Positions 1 to 7,730 of a DNA stretch of 45,207 nucleotides are shown piece after piece. The notes beneath the pieces are model-generated. The model ran no database searches. It saw only the letters and a list, made by a program, of their open reading frames with translations, and was not told the DNA's origin. A program made the position numbers and the translations under genes. This DNA comes from CAYVVT01 sp964454335 (GTDB lineage Bacteria; Fidelibacterota; UBA8477; JABMPR01): assembly GCA_964454335.1 (NCBI GenBank), contig CAYVVT010000021.1, positions 1-45,207 on the forward strand, written 5' to 3'. Position 1 is the first letter of the stretch. Every line of letters begins with the position of its first letter.

Positions 1-480
1 AAGTCTCTCTCAAAAAATCAGCCCATTCTGTGCCACATGTGCTGGAAGGCTACAGCCGGCTTGCTGCAACAATACCACTTCATCGCCAAGGCAATGACCC
101 CGGATGAACTGAGTGGGAGTGGACCTGCGGACCACGTTCTGCAATCCTACCGCAATTCCTACATACCCGGGCGTGATACCACCTTTCCGCTCTGGACCCG
201 CGAGGTCCTCTACGGCAACATCAGCGAATACCACCCGGTACATTGGGGTATCATTGTGGAATTCACGGAGAATGCCCAACTCTGGTCGGCGAGATCGGCA
301 CATGGCACAGCCTACACCTATGACCAGGAAGTCCCCATTATCTTCATGGGTAAAGGAATTGAGGCAGGTGAGAGTACTGAGCAGGCGAGGATCATCGACA
401 TTGCACCAACATTGGCCTTCATATCAGGATTGACCTTGCCTGAAAGCGTTGACGGGACCATTCTGCAGTTACACGATTGA
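1..480 (+). CDS. Alkaline phosphatase / nucleotide pyrophosphatase family protein, C-terminal fragment
   Basis: The frame is open from base 1, so this is the 3' part of a longer gene; about 159 codons remain of a family usually near 500-560 residues. The segment with AHGTAYTYDQEVPIIFMGKG matches the late part of PafA-like alkaline phosphatases, where the His is a zinc ligand and the Asp-x-x-Val-Pro stretch leads into the core sheet. It is followed by the typical RIIDIAPTLAFISGL and DG end motif. The family hydrolyses phosphate monoesters in the periplasm. The first ~18 codons lie in the terminal inverted repeat and contain an odd Cys/Trp-rich stretch (LCHMCWKATAG), so the true protein sequence there may differ. 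The gene is separated from the downstream kinase by 109 bp and is probably a different transcription unit. Confidence 0.8.
   Translation, partial: KSLSKNQPILCHMCWKATAGLLQQYHFIAKAMTPDELSGSGPADHVLQSYRNSYIPGRDTTFPLWTREVLYGNISEYHPVHWGIIVEFTENAQLWSARSAHGTAYTYDQEVPIIFMGKGIEAGESTEQARIIDIAPTLAFISGLTLPESVDGTILQLHD
2..55. repeat. Terminal inverted repeat, left copy (54 bp)
   Basis: Positions 2-55 are the exact reverse complement of 45154-45207, the last 54 bases of the window. The similarity stops abruptly after position 55. The repeat lies inside the open reading frame of the left partial gene. An exact repeat running to a contig end in inverted orientation most often marks an assembly-graph junction or an unresolved repeat; a real inverted repeat flanking the segment is the alternative. 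Confidence 0.95.
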
Positions 481-517
481 TCGGCAACACATTCAGGCCA
501 ATTGGATCTTCCTGACC

Positions 518-533
518 TGGCATAAAAACTGCG
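518..533 (+). promoter_or_regulatory. Putative sigma-54 (-24/-12) promoter
   Basis: TGGCA at 518-522 and TGC at 530-532 give the GG-N10-GC spacing required by sigma-54 (GG at 519-520, GC at 531-532). The -24 half is a perfect TGGCA; the -12 half (CTGCG) is a partial match. It lies 57 bp upstream of the kinase gene, whose partner regulator is a sigma-54 activator, which makes autoregulation plausible. GG-N10-GC alone is common by chance, so this stays a prediction. Confidence 0.4.
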
Positions 534-589
534 GAAGCTTCTTTGCGGGAGGCTAAATTTATCCAGCCAGCGAACGATCAAAGGTATCC

Positions 590-2005
590 ATGAAACTGAG
601 CCCAAAGGTCATCACACTCGTACTGGGAGTCCTCATCATCTCCATGGGTCTTATCACGGTCCCCCTCTACTGGTATTCCCGCAATGCCCTTGAAGAGGAG
701 CTCGGTGCCCAGCTTGAGCGCATTGTTCGCATTATCAGCAGGAACGTAGACCCCGAATTGCTCAGAACCCTGACGCTGGAGCCCGAGCTGGCAAACATTC
801 GCCAACGCTTTGAGCAACATCTTGAGGAATTCGCAGTGCCTGGCGTCGAGGGTCTGACCCTCTATGATCTCACCGGAGAGATTCTCGCCGAATACAGCAC
901 CGAAGCCCTTGAACTCGCCCAGATCTCAGAGGCTCTCCCCGGTTTTTTGGCTCTGAAACAGGATGACGAACCGGTGGTTTCCGAGATCTACCAGTTGAAT
1001 GGTGGACGTTATTTTAAAGCAGCAGCCATATCTTTGGAGAATGCGAAGGGCACCGACGCCATTCTAGTGATCTGGGCCGGCGCGGGCTACATGAGTGTTA
1101 TTGAGCAGATGACCGGCAGCCTGTTGTGGATCATGCTGGGAGCGATCTTCATCGCTGTTTCCCTGACACTGGTATTCTCGCGATCCCTGATCAAGCCGGT
1201 GAAAGCCCTGTCTGACTACACCCGTTCCATCCAGGCCAGCATCAATTCAGAACCTGTTCAACTGGAACGTCTGGATGAGTTCGGTGACCTGAATCGCTCC
1301 CTGGTGGAAATGCACCTGGAGATCCGTCAACAGGAAGAGGCGGCCCGGCAGTTGCTTTCCGGCATCGCCCATGAGATCAAGAATCCCCTGGGTGGCATGG
1401 AGATCTATAGTGAGTTGCTCCAGGAGGAGCTCGCCGGGGATCCATCCGATGACCGATTCACAGAACATCAGCAGTATCTGGCCAAGATCCGTGCTGAATT
1501 GCAGCATTTGAAGCAGATCGTGGAAGAATACCTGGACTATGCCCGTCCCCTGAAGAGCATCATAGAGACAGTCATGATCAGCGACATTGTCAAGGACGTC
1601 AGATTGTTAGTCAAACCTGAGTTGGACAGTCTTGACCAACACCTCGATCTTGAAGGGGATGCCGAGTTGCAGTCCGACCGCTCAAAACTCCACCGAGTCT
1701 TCTTCAACCTCGTGCAGAATGGTCTCCAGGCGTCTGGCGAGAGTGGTTCTGTAACCATCAAGATTGATTCAGAGCAGGATAACATCCAGATGGATTTCTG
1801 TGATACCGGAGCAGGGGTACCGGAGGCAGACCAGAAACGCATTTTTGAACCATATTTCTCCACGAGTGAGCGCGGTTTTGGCCTGGGGCTCACCATCGTT
1901 CAGAACATTGTCACCGAGCTGGGTGGCACAATCCTTGTGCATAATAGCGATGAAACAGGCACGACCTTTCGGCTGAGGCTGCCCAAACAGATTGATGAAG
2001 TATAA
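590..2005 (+). CDS. Sensor histidine kinase (NtrB/ZraS/AtoS type, HAMP-containing)
   Basis: A 471-residue inner-membrane sensor kinase. Membrane segments lie at about residues 8-28 and 178-197, enclosing a ~150-residue periplasmic sensor region with no obvious named fold. A HAMP linker (about 198-250) follows. The H-box GIAHEIKNPLGG carries the phospho-accepting His261. The N-box (FFNLVQNGLQA), G1 (DTGAGVPE), F (FEPYFS) and G2 (GFGLGLTIV) boxes form a complete HATPase domain, so it should be active. The stop codon is directly followed by the ATG of the response regulator, so they are cotranscribed and translationally coupled. The kinase probably phosphorylates Asp53 of that regulator. The stimulus is unknown; envelope stress is a guess based on the secreted and outer-membrane proteins encoded next. 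Confidence 0.93.
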   Translation: MKLSPKVITLVLGVLIISMGLITVPLYWYSRNALEEELGAQLERIVRIISRNVDPELLRTLTLEPELANIRQRFEQHLEEFAVPGVEGLTLYDLTGEILAEYSTEALELAQISEALPGFLALKQDDEPVVSEIYQLNGGRYFKAAAISLENAKGTDAILVIWAGAGYMSVIEQMTGSLLWIMLGAIFIAVSLTLVFSRSLIKPVKALSDYTRSIQASINSEPVQLERLDEFGDLNRSLVEMHLEIRQQEEAARQLLSGIAHEIKNPLGGMEIYSELLQEELAGDPSDDRFTEHQQYLAKIRAELQHLKQIVEEYLDYARPLKSIIETVMISDIVKDVRLLVKPELDSLDQHLDLEGDAELQSDRSKLHRVFFNLVQNGLQASGESGSVTIKIDSEQDNIQMDFCDTGAGVPEADQKRIFEPYFSTSERGFGLGLTIVQNIVTELGGTILVHNSDETGTTFRLRLPKQIDEV

Positions 2006-3373
2006 ATGAAGTCCACGATCCTGGTCATAGAAGACGACAACACCATGCGGGACGGTATTGCCACCGTCCTCCAGAAAGCAGGCTACCGTGTGCGTACTGC
2101 TGCAGATGGTGAACGGGGATCAGAACTCTTTTTTAAGAATGCGCCGGATCTGGTGATCTCTGATCTGAAACTACCGGGAAAATCGGGGATGCACCTCCTG
2201 CGCGAGTTCCAGGAAGAACAGCCTGATGTTCCGATCATCCTCATCTCAGCCTTTGGTACCATCGATCTGGCTGTTAACTCTCTCAAACTGGGTGCTCGTG
2301 ATTTCATTGCCAAACCCTTCTCGATTGATGAGCTGAAATCAAAGGTGGCACATGTCCTGGAGGAGCAACCACCCCGCAAGACTGTCGCCATTGACCGCGA
2401 GGAAGGATTTCACGGCCTGGTGGGCTCATCCGAGCAGATGAAGATCCTTACCCACCAGATCAAACAGATGTCTGGCGTGGACAGTCCGGTGCTGATCACC
2501 GGGGAAAGCGGGACGGGCAAGGAACTCATCGCCCGGGCCATTCACCTGGAGAGTTCCCGTCGTGACAAGCAATTTCTGGCGATCAATTGCAGCGCCCTTA
2601 CTGACACATTGCTGGAAAGTGAACTTTTCGGTCATGAGAAGGGAGCCTTTACTGGCGCAGTGCGCCAACACCAGGGGATCTTCGAGCAGGCCGATGGCGG
2701 CACCATACTCCTGGACGAGATCGGCGACATCTCGCCGCAATTGCAGGTCAAGTTGCTGCGGGTCCTGCAGGATCAGAGTTTTCAGCGAGTTGGAGGTACC
2801 AGTCAGATCACTGTAGACGTCCGTGTGGTTGCTGCTACCAACCGCGATCTCCAGGAAGCCATGGAGAAGAAGACGTTCCGTGAGGATCTATTCTTCCGTC
2901 TGAACGTACTACCCCTGGAGATCCCCGCACTGAGGGATCGATCCACTGATATTCCAGAACTGGTGACCCATTTCGTTGAGCTGAAATCCCGGCGTCTTGG
3001 CCGCGATGTTCCCCGGATCGGCAAGGCCACCATGGAGAAGCTCTGCCTCTATCCATGGCCGGGAAACATCCGTGAACTAGAGAATTTCCTGGAACGACTG
3101 CTGATCTTCTGTGAAGGCGAGAGTATCGATGCCGAAGAGGTTTATTTCGAGAAGTCACCCGGCACCAAAGCAGTCAACGGCGGACAACTCAATGAGGTCC
3201 TGGAACAGGTTGAAGTGGACATGATCAGGGACGCGCTGAACTGGGCTGGCGGGATCAAGCAGAAAGCGGCCCGCAAACTGGGCATCAAGACCAGCACCCT
3301 CTACTACAAGATGGAGAAATATGGTTTGCTCAACCCGGATGCTGAGGCGGATGGGGAGGAGGAGTCAGGATGA
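2006..3373 (+). CDS. Sigma-54-dependent response regulator (NtrC family)
   Basis: 455 residues with the classical three-domain order. The receiver domain (1-120) has the acidic pair ED-D near residue 10, phosphorylation site Asp53 and Lys103. The AAA+ domain (about 135-370) has Walker A GESGTGKE (166-173), the sigma-54-contacting GAFTGA loop (213-218) and Walker B GGTILLDEIGD (231-241), all intact. The C-terminal Fis-type helix-turn-helix has the AARKLGIKTSTLYYKM motif. It activates RNA polymerase with sigma-54 when phosphorylated. It starts one base after the kinase stop and overlaps the next gene by 4 bp (ATGA). A sigma-54-like site upstream of the kinase suggests it may regulate its own operon. 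Targets are not otherwise visible. Confidence 0.95.
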   Translation: MKSTILVIEDDNTMRDGIATVLQKAGYRVRTAADGERGSELFFKNAPDLVISDLKLPGKSGMHLLREFQEEQPDVPIILISAFGTIDLAVNSLKLGARDFIAKPFSIDELKSKVAHVLEEQPPRKTVAIDREEGFHGLVGSSEQMKILTHQIKQMSGVDSPVLITGESGTGKELIARAIHLESSRRDKQFLAINCSALTDTLLESELFGHEKGAFTGAVRQHQGIFEQADGGTILLDEIGDISPQLQVKLLRVLQDQSFQRVGGTSQITVDVRVVAATNRDLQEAMEKKTFREDLFFRLNVLPLEIPALRDRSTDIPELVTHFVELKSRRLGRDVPRIGKATMEKLCLYPWPGNIRELENFLERLLIFCEGESIDAEEVYFEKSPGTKAVNGGQLNEVLEQVEVDMIRDALNWAGGIKQKAARKLGIKTSTLYYKMEKYGLLNPDAEADGEEESG

Positions 3374-4329
3374 TGCGCCGCTTCTTCCTCTTCAGCCTGA
3401 TATTCATCGGGCTGTGCAGTTTTACTCTCGGTGGGGATCTTGATTCAGCCTGGCAGCGGTATTCACGGACCAACGCGGCGGTGAGCGAACTCCAGGTACT
3501 GCAAAATGTTTTCGAATCCGAACAGCTTGAGATAAAAGCAGAGATCAATCGGCTGCAAGAAAGCAGCAGCTGGTATAACGCCTGGATCAACAAACTACTG
3601 TTATCGCGTTACGCTGATCAGCAGTTGATGCTGGCTGATTCCATCCAGAACGTCAACAGGAGGCTTCTCGAACTCCGGAACCTCCAGAAAGCGGATCTGA
3701 AAGTACTGAAGCAGGCCTATGAAGCAGCCTTGTTGCAGACGGGCAGCGGTGAGGCTCTGGCCCGGGACGAACAGGAAGCGACCCTGAGGGTGGGACGCTG
3801 GCTTATGGACCAGTCCATGGAGGTTCTCCAACTCCCTGATTATCGTGAGCTGGTGGAAGGCGAGTACAGTAATCCGGAGCTTAGACAGCTTGTCCTGGGC
3901 GACCTGCAGGTCCTTCTTTCGGAGAAGCTGGACCTGTTGGACTCCCTGCTGGATGTTCGTAGCAGGGAAGAGGAGTTGGAACAGCGCCTGGCCGAATTCC
4001 ACGAGGATCTGGGTCTGCAGATGCGTGCCCAGCAGGATGATATCAGTGAGGAGCAGGATCGATCCGGCAGCTACAGCCCGGCCTGGTCAATTGGTGGCGG
4101 AACGGATGCCATCGGTAATGAAGGTTTCTATGAAAACACAAGTGATCCTGCAGAAGATCGGACCACAAAGGCATCTGAGGTCGCTGCTGTGACCACCAGG
4201 CGGGACCTGCGATACACAGATAATGTACCCGGTGTGAGCATCCAGGACCTGTCCTGGCTCGAATTAAAAAGATCGGAATATGAACAGCTGCTGCAGCGGA
4301 TCCTCGATGAGCTGGAGCCCCGACCTTGA
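3370..4329 (+). CDS. Secreted coiled-coil protein, function unknown
   Basis: 319 residues; the first ~21 form a signal peptide (MMRRFFLFSLIFIGLCSFTLGG). The mature part is rich in Leu/Glu/Gln heptads over roughly residues 25-120 and 175-220, predicting long coiled coils, with a low-complexity polar region around 235-275 and a short helical tail. An AGGAGG-like site lies just before the ATG, which overlaps the regulator stop codon by 4 bp. The position straight behind a two-component system suggests a periplasmic envelope protein made with it. I recognise no family and make no functional claim beyond export and coiled coil. Confidence 0.75.
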   Translation: MMRRFFLFSLIFIGLCSFTLGGDLDSAWQRYSRTNAAVSELQVLQNVFESEQLEIKAEINRLQESSSWYNAWINKLLLSRYADQQLMLADSIQNVNRRLLELRNLQKADLKVLKQAYEAALLQTGSGEALARDEQEATLRVGRWLMDQSMEVLQLPDYRELVEGEYSNPELRQLVLGDLQVLLSEKLDLLDSLLDVRSREEELEQRLAEFHEDLGLQMRAQQDDISEEQDRSGSYSPAWSIGGGTDAIGNEGFYENTSDPAEDRTTKASEVAAVTTRRDLRYTDNVPGVSIQDLSWLELKRSEYEQLLQRILDELEPRP

Positions 4330-4357
4330 TACGTCTTGCCGCAATGAAGTCTGATAG

Positions 4358-5398
4358 ATGACCGTTTCCAGAAGTCTGCTTCCACTTATCCTGATTGGCC
4401 TTCTGCCTGGTCTGGCCACAGCACAGCAACGCCAGGTGTATATCTCAGCCTATCATGACTCCAATCCCACCGAACTCACCTCACCCTCTGCCTCCACCAT
4501 CGGTCTGAAGGGAAAGTACGGGACCAGTTTCTCTGCTCAAAAAAGGAACTGGAGCTCCTATGGATCCATCCTGGGGCAGGGATATCTTGAGCCTGTTCCC
4601 GTTGGAGGTTCCAAACTCATCTTTGACTCGAGTGGTGGGATCCAGTTCTCACCATCACCGCAGCTGCTGATGACCGGCAGTGTTGAGACTTTCCAGAAAT
4701 TCTACATCTATACCCTGCGACGTTCCGGATGGACTGATCTGAAACTGGACCTGGACCTTTCCGGGAAGCAATGGCTGAACTCCAGTATCGGCCTGCGCAC
4801 CAGCAGGAATCGTATCGACTATGGAGACCTGACCGAATATTCTGATATGGCGGTCACTCTGGGGCTGAACAGCTTTCTCACCCAGCGTTTTTTTGCCGAA
4901 TTGACACTGGAACTCGGCGCCGTGGAATACCTGGACCATCCAGTACGCAAACTGGAGGACACCAATCTGGTCCTGATACCTGACATGGATCAGCGGGATG
5001 AATTCAAGCGTGGTAGCTTCCATCTGAAGTATAGCGGCTCCTTCATCCTGGGTGTCTCTATGAGCTATGAAAGGGTGAACTCCAACAGTGTCGTGTCCGT
5101 CTCGGACATATGGCTGGGTAAAGTGTACGCCTCAGGGTACCTGGGAGACCGGTTCTTCCTGCACCTCGTCCTGCAGGGCATGGATAAAAACTACACTCAT
5201 CCTGAGATCTTCAGTGTGAGCTACCACCGTGATCCCGAAGAGGGAACCCAGAATCAGATCCACCTGCAGATCGAGCGCATCATGCGTCCCGGATTGATCT
5301 ATTATGTTCAGTTCAGCCATCTGAAGAATGAGACGATCTACAATCGTCTGTACTTCACCAAGTCCATTTTCGAATCCGGTCTCAAGTTCAAATTCTAG
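4358..5398 (+). CDS. Probable outer-membrane beta-barrel protein
   Basis: 346 residues with a signal peptide ending near ATAQQRQ (residues 1-23). The mature chain alternates hydrophobic and polar residues, with many aromatic residues and short turns, and ends in a Phe-containing strand (FESGLKFKF) of the type recognised by the BAM machinery. This suggests a barrel of about 14-16 strands. No Shine-Dalgarno sequence is obvious. It follows the coiled-coil gene by 28 bp and is likely the last gene of the two-component operon. Function is unknown; channel or structural roles are both possible. Confidence 0.7.
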   Translation: MTVSRSLLPLILIGLLPGLATAQQRQVYISAYHDSNPTELTSPSASTIGLKGKYGTSFSAQKRNWSSYGSILGQGYLEPVPVGGSKLIFDSSGGIQFSPSPQLLMTGSVETFQKFYIYTLRRSGWTDLKLDLDLSGKQWLNSSIGLRTSRNRIDYGDLTEYSDMAVTLGLNSFLTQRFFAELTLELGAVEYLDHPVRKLEDTNLVLIPDMDQRDEFKRGSFHLKYSGSFILGVSMSYERVNSNSVVSVSDIWLGKVYASGYLGDRFFLHLVLQGMDKNYTHPEIFSVSYHRDPEEGTQNQIHLQIERIMRPGLIYYVQFSHLKNETIYNRLYFTKSIFESGLKFKF

Positions 5399-5583
5399 CC
5401 GCACGCAACCACCATCTACTCCTCAGGAACTTGAGGATAGTATCAGTTTTCTGAAACATTTCCCGAAGGGATCTGCCGCTTTCCTGCCTGCCTGGATATT
5501 TTTCCATCTTTTTTTCCATCAAGCAAGCCGTTGTTGGCCTCATCTGTCCAATGCGATGCTGTGGCCCGCCCCCAGTCTGGCAT

Positions 5584-5650
5584 GTGCATTGTCTTTTTTC
5601 AGGGATATGAAACAAAACCCGGTTCTGACAATGCACCCGTTTTGAACCGG
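5584..5650 (+). promoter_or_regulatory. Two overlapping inverted repeats in the leader of the VWA gene
   Basis: GTGCATTGTC (5584-5593) is perfectly complementary to GACAATGCAC (5627-5636). CCGGTTC (5619-5625) is complementary to GAACCGG (5644-5650). The second hairpin encloses the right arm of the first, so the two structures compete. The ribosome-binding site CCAGGAGG starts at 5657. This could be a regulatory leader or a terminator for the upstream operon; the evidence is only the base pairing. The rest of the 5399-5666 gap shows nothing else. Confidence 0.3.
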
Positions 5651-5669
5651 ATTTCTCCAGGAGGACGTG

Positions 5670-7199
5670 ATGAATTTCCCGATGAACATCAAAGTGATCC
5701 GTCAAGGCCTATCGCTGCTGGCTCTGGCTGCAATGATCCTTTTCTGTGGCTGCGAATCGAATCCATTAAGCTACAATGAGAAGGATTCCCGGCTGGCCTG
5801 GGTGGGGGGTACTTACTCAGATTATTCAAATGAGGGCGGTGGAGACTGGTATCCCGGTGAAGAGCAATTCGGAGAATTGACCTACAACGGCTTCGTCTAT
5901 ACGCAGGAAGATAATCTTTCAACCTTTGGCGTGGATGTGGACGCCGGATCCTACACATTCGGCCGTAAAAAGATCAATGAGGGCATGCTGCCGCCCACGG
6001 CTTCGGTGCGTGTGGAGGAATACATCAATTACTTCCGGCAGGATTATCCCGATCCGGGCAGCGAACCCTTCTCAGTGACCGTCGAAGCAGCGCCCTCGCC
6101 TTTCAGGGCTGACAGCCTGCATCTCATGCGCATCGGATTGCAGGGCAGGCGCCCATCCGAGGAGGATCAGCCCTGGAATCTCACCTTTCTCATCGACATT
6201 TCGGGTTCCATGACCACCCGGCTGGACCTGGTGAAGGAGAGCCTGTATATCCTGGTGGATAACATGCGTCTGGGAGACTGGATCTCCATCTGCACCTACG
6301 CAGGCAGTGTAGGCACGGTCCTCATGCCCACTAATTTGCAGCAGAACGATGCCCAGGCCATCAAGAACATCATCTCAGAACTGCAGGCCGGTGGTTCCAC
6401 CGCCATGGCCTCCGGTCTTGAGAACGCCTATAACGTCAATTCCTCCGCTTTGCTTGAGAACGGGGTGAATCGAATCGTCGTATGCTCGGACGGCGATGCC
6501 AATGTTGGTGCAACCAGCCATGAGGCTATCCTGGAAATGATCGAGGAATACGTCGATCTGGGCATAACACTGTCAACCATCGGTTTCGGCCAGGGCAATT
6601 ACAACGACCTGATGATGGAGCAGCTGGCCAACCAGGGCAATGGCAATTACTACTACATCGATTCACTGACTGAGGCCGAACGGCTGTTCACTGAGGAGCT
6701 CTCAGCTGTCATGGAGGTCATCGCCAAGGATGTGAAGATCCAGGTGGAATTCGATCTGTCAGCCGTTGAACGCTACCGGCTCATTGGTTATGAGAACCGG
6801 GATATCGATGACGAGGAATTCGAGAATGACAGTACCGATGCCGGTGAGATCGGTGCCGGACACAGGGTGACGGCTTTTTACGAACTTGAACTTAAAGCTG
6901 CTCCAGTGGGAAATCTCGGCGTGATCCATCTGCGCTACAAGCTCCCCAACGGTCACGAGGACATACCTTTAGATGTGGCCATCACCACAGGCGACGTGGT
7001 GGGATCCTTCTCCCAGGCCAGTGACCGTTTTCGGTTCACAGCGGGTGTAGCGGAATTTGCAGAGATCCTCAGGGAGAGCCCCTATGTGAATACCGATCTC
7101 AACGAAGTAGAAGAGCTGGTGGCAGGTTCACTCGCGGGCAGTGATGACCGGGATGTAGAGGTTCTGGAACTCATCCGCAAGGTCCAAACATTTGAATAG
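5670..7199 (+). CDS. VWA-domain lipoprotein, YfbK-like
   Basis: 509 residues from the ATG at 5670, chosen because the AGGAGG at 5659-5664 sits 5 bp upstream; a GTG one codon earlier is too close. The N-terminus is a signal peptide with a Cys-containing end (LFCGCES), probably lipid-anchored. The segment TFGVDVDAGSYTFGRKKINEG with ASVRVEEYINYF is characteristic of the YfbK/VWA family. The central von Willebrand A domain (about 165-345) has the MIDAS motif D-I-S-G-S-M and a later conserved Thr and Asp. The C-terminal part matches the family's DUF3520-like region (about 370-505). These proteins are envelope-associated metal-dependent adhesion modules with unclear roles. A short lipoprotein gene follows 12 bp downstream. 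Confidence 0.88.
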   Translation: MNFPMNIKVIRQGLSLLALAAMILFCGCESNPLSYNEKDSRLAWVGGTYSDYSNEGGGDWYPGEEQFGELTYNGFVYTQEDNLSTFGVDVDAGSYTFGRKKINEGMLPPTASVRVEEYINYFRQDYPDPGSEPFSVTVEAAPSPFRADSLHLMRIGLQGRRPSEEDQPWNLTFLIDISGSMTTRLDLVKESLYILVDNMRLGDWISICTYAGSVGTVLMPTNLQQNDAQAIKNIISELQAGGSTAMASGLENAYNVNSSALLENGVNRIVVCSDGDANVGATSHEAILEMIEEYVDLGITLSTIGFGQGNYNDLMMEQLANQGNGNYYYIDSLTEAERLFTEELSAVMEVIAKDVKIQVEFDLSAVERYRLIGYENRDIDDEEFENDSTDAGEIGAGHRVTAFYELELKAAPVGNLGVIHLRYKLPNGHEDIPLDVAITTGDVVGSFSQASDRFRFTAGVAEFAEILRESPYVNTDLNEVEELVAGSLAGSDDRDVEVLELIRKVQTFE

Positions 7200-7211
7200 C
7201 ATGGGTTGATC

Positions 7212-7673
7212 ATGGATATCACCAGAGGACCATTCCTGCTCACACTGCTTATCTCACTTTGCTGTATTGCCTGTGAGTCTTCAGACGGAGAGAATGTCTT
7301 TGGCAACCAGGTCTTCGAGAGCGGCCGGGTACAGCTATTCTACGAAGGTATCCAGTTCTCGGACAGCAATGAGGTGGCCAGCTTCATCCTGCTGAACGAC
7401 AGTACCGTTGACGTCCAGTATTTTGCCTACTCACAGACCTCGCTGCACTACAGCACTGAAGTGTTGTCTGACACTGGTTGGGTTTACCTGTTCTGGAACT
7501 GGTGCGGTACCGGTGCAGAGTATCATGTCCTTGAGTCCGGATCCAGCACCCGTTTCGAGACCCACCTGCCGCAGGAAGATTGCACCTGGCGGGTCCTGGT
7601 CAATATAGCAGACATGGAACATACCATGAGCTATACCCTGAGAAGTGCTGGAATTGAATTCACAGTACCCTGA
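7212..7673 (+). CDS. Small lipoprotein, function unknown
   Basis: 153 residues from the ATG at 7212; a TTG two codons earlier is possible but less likely. The N-terminus MDITRGPFLLTLLISLCCIACES is a lipoprotein signal with cleavage before Cys in IAC. The mature domain of ~130 residues is rich in beta-strands and carries two Cys residues that could form a disulfide (WNWCGTG and QEDCTW). The arrangement resembles small immunoglobulin-like envelope domains, but I recognise no family. It follows the VWA gene closely and precedes a barrel protein gene, so the three are likely one envelope operon. Confidence 0.65.
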   Translation: MDITRGPFLLTLLISLCCIACESSDGENVFGNQVFESGRVQLFYEGIQFSDSNEVASFILLNDSTVDVQYFAYSQTSLHYSTEVLSDTGWVYLFWNWCGTGAEYHVLESGSSTRFETHLPQEDCTWRVLVNIADMEHTMSYTLRSAGIEFTVP

Positions 7674-7730
7674 TCTCCACAAGATGATCTTCTATACACG
7701 AGCTGTTGGCAGTAAACCAGAGGATACAGA

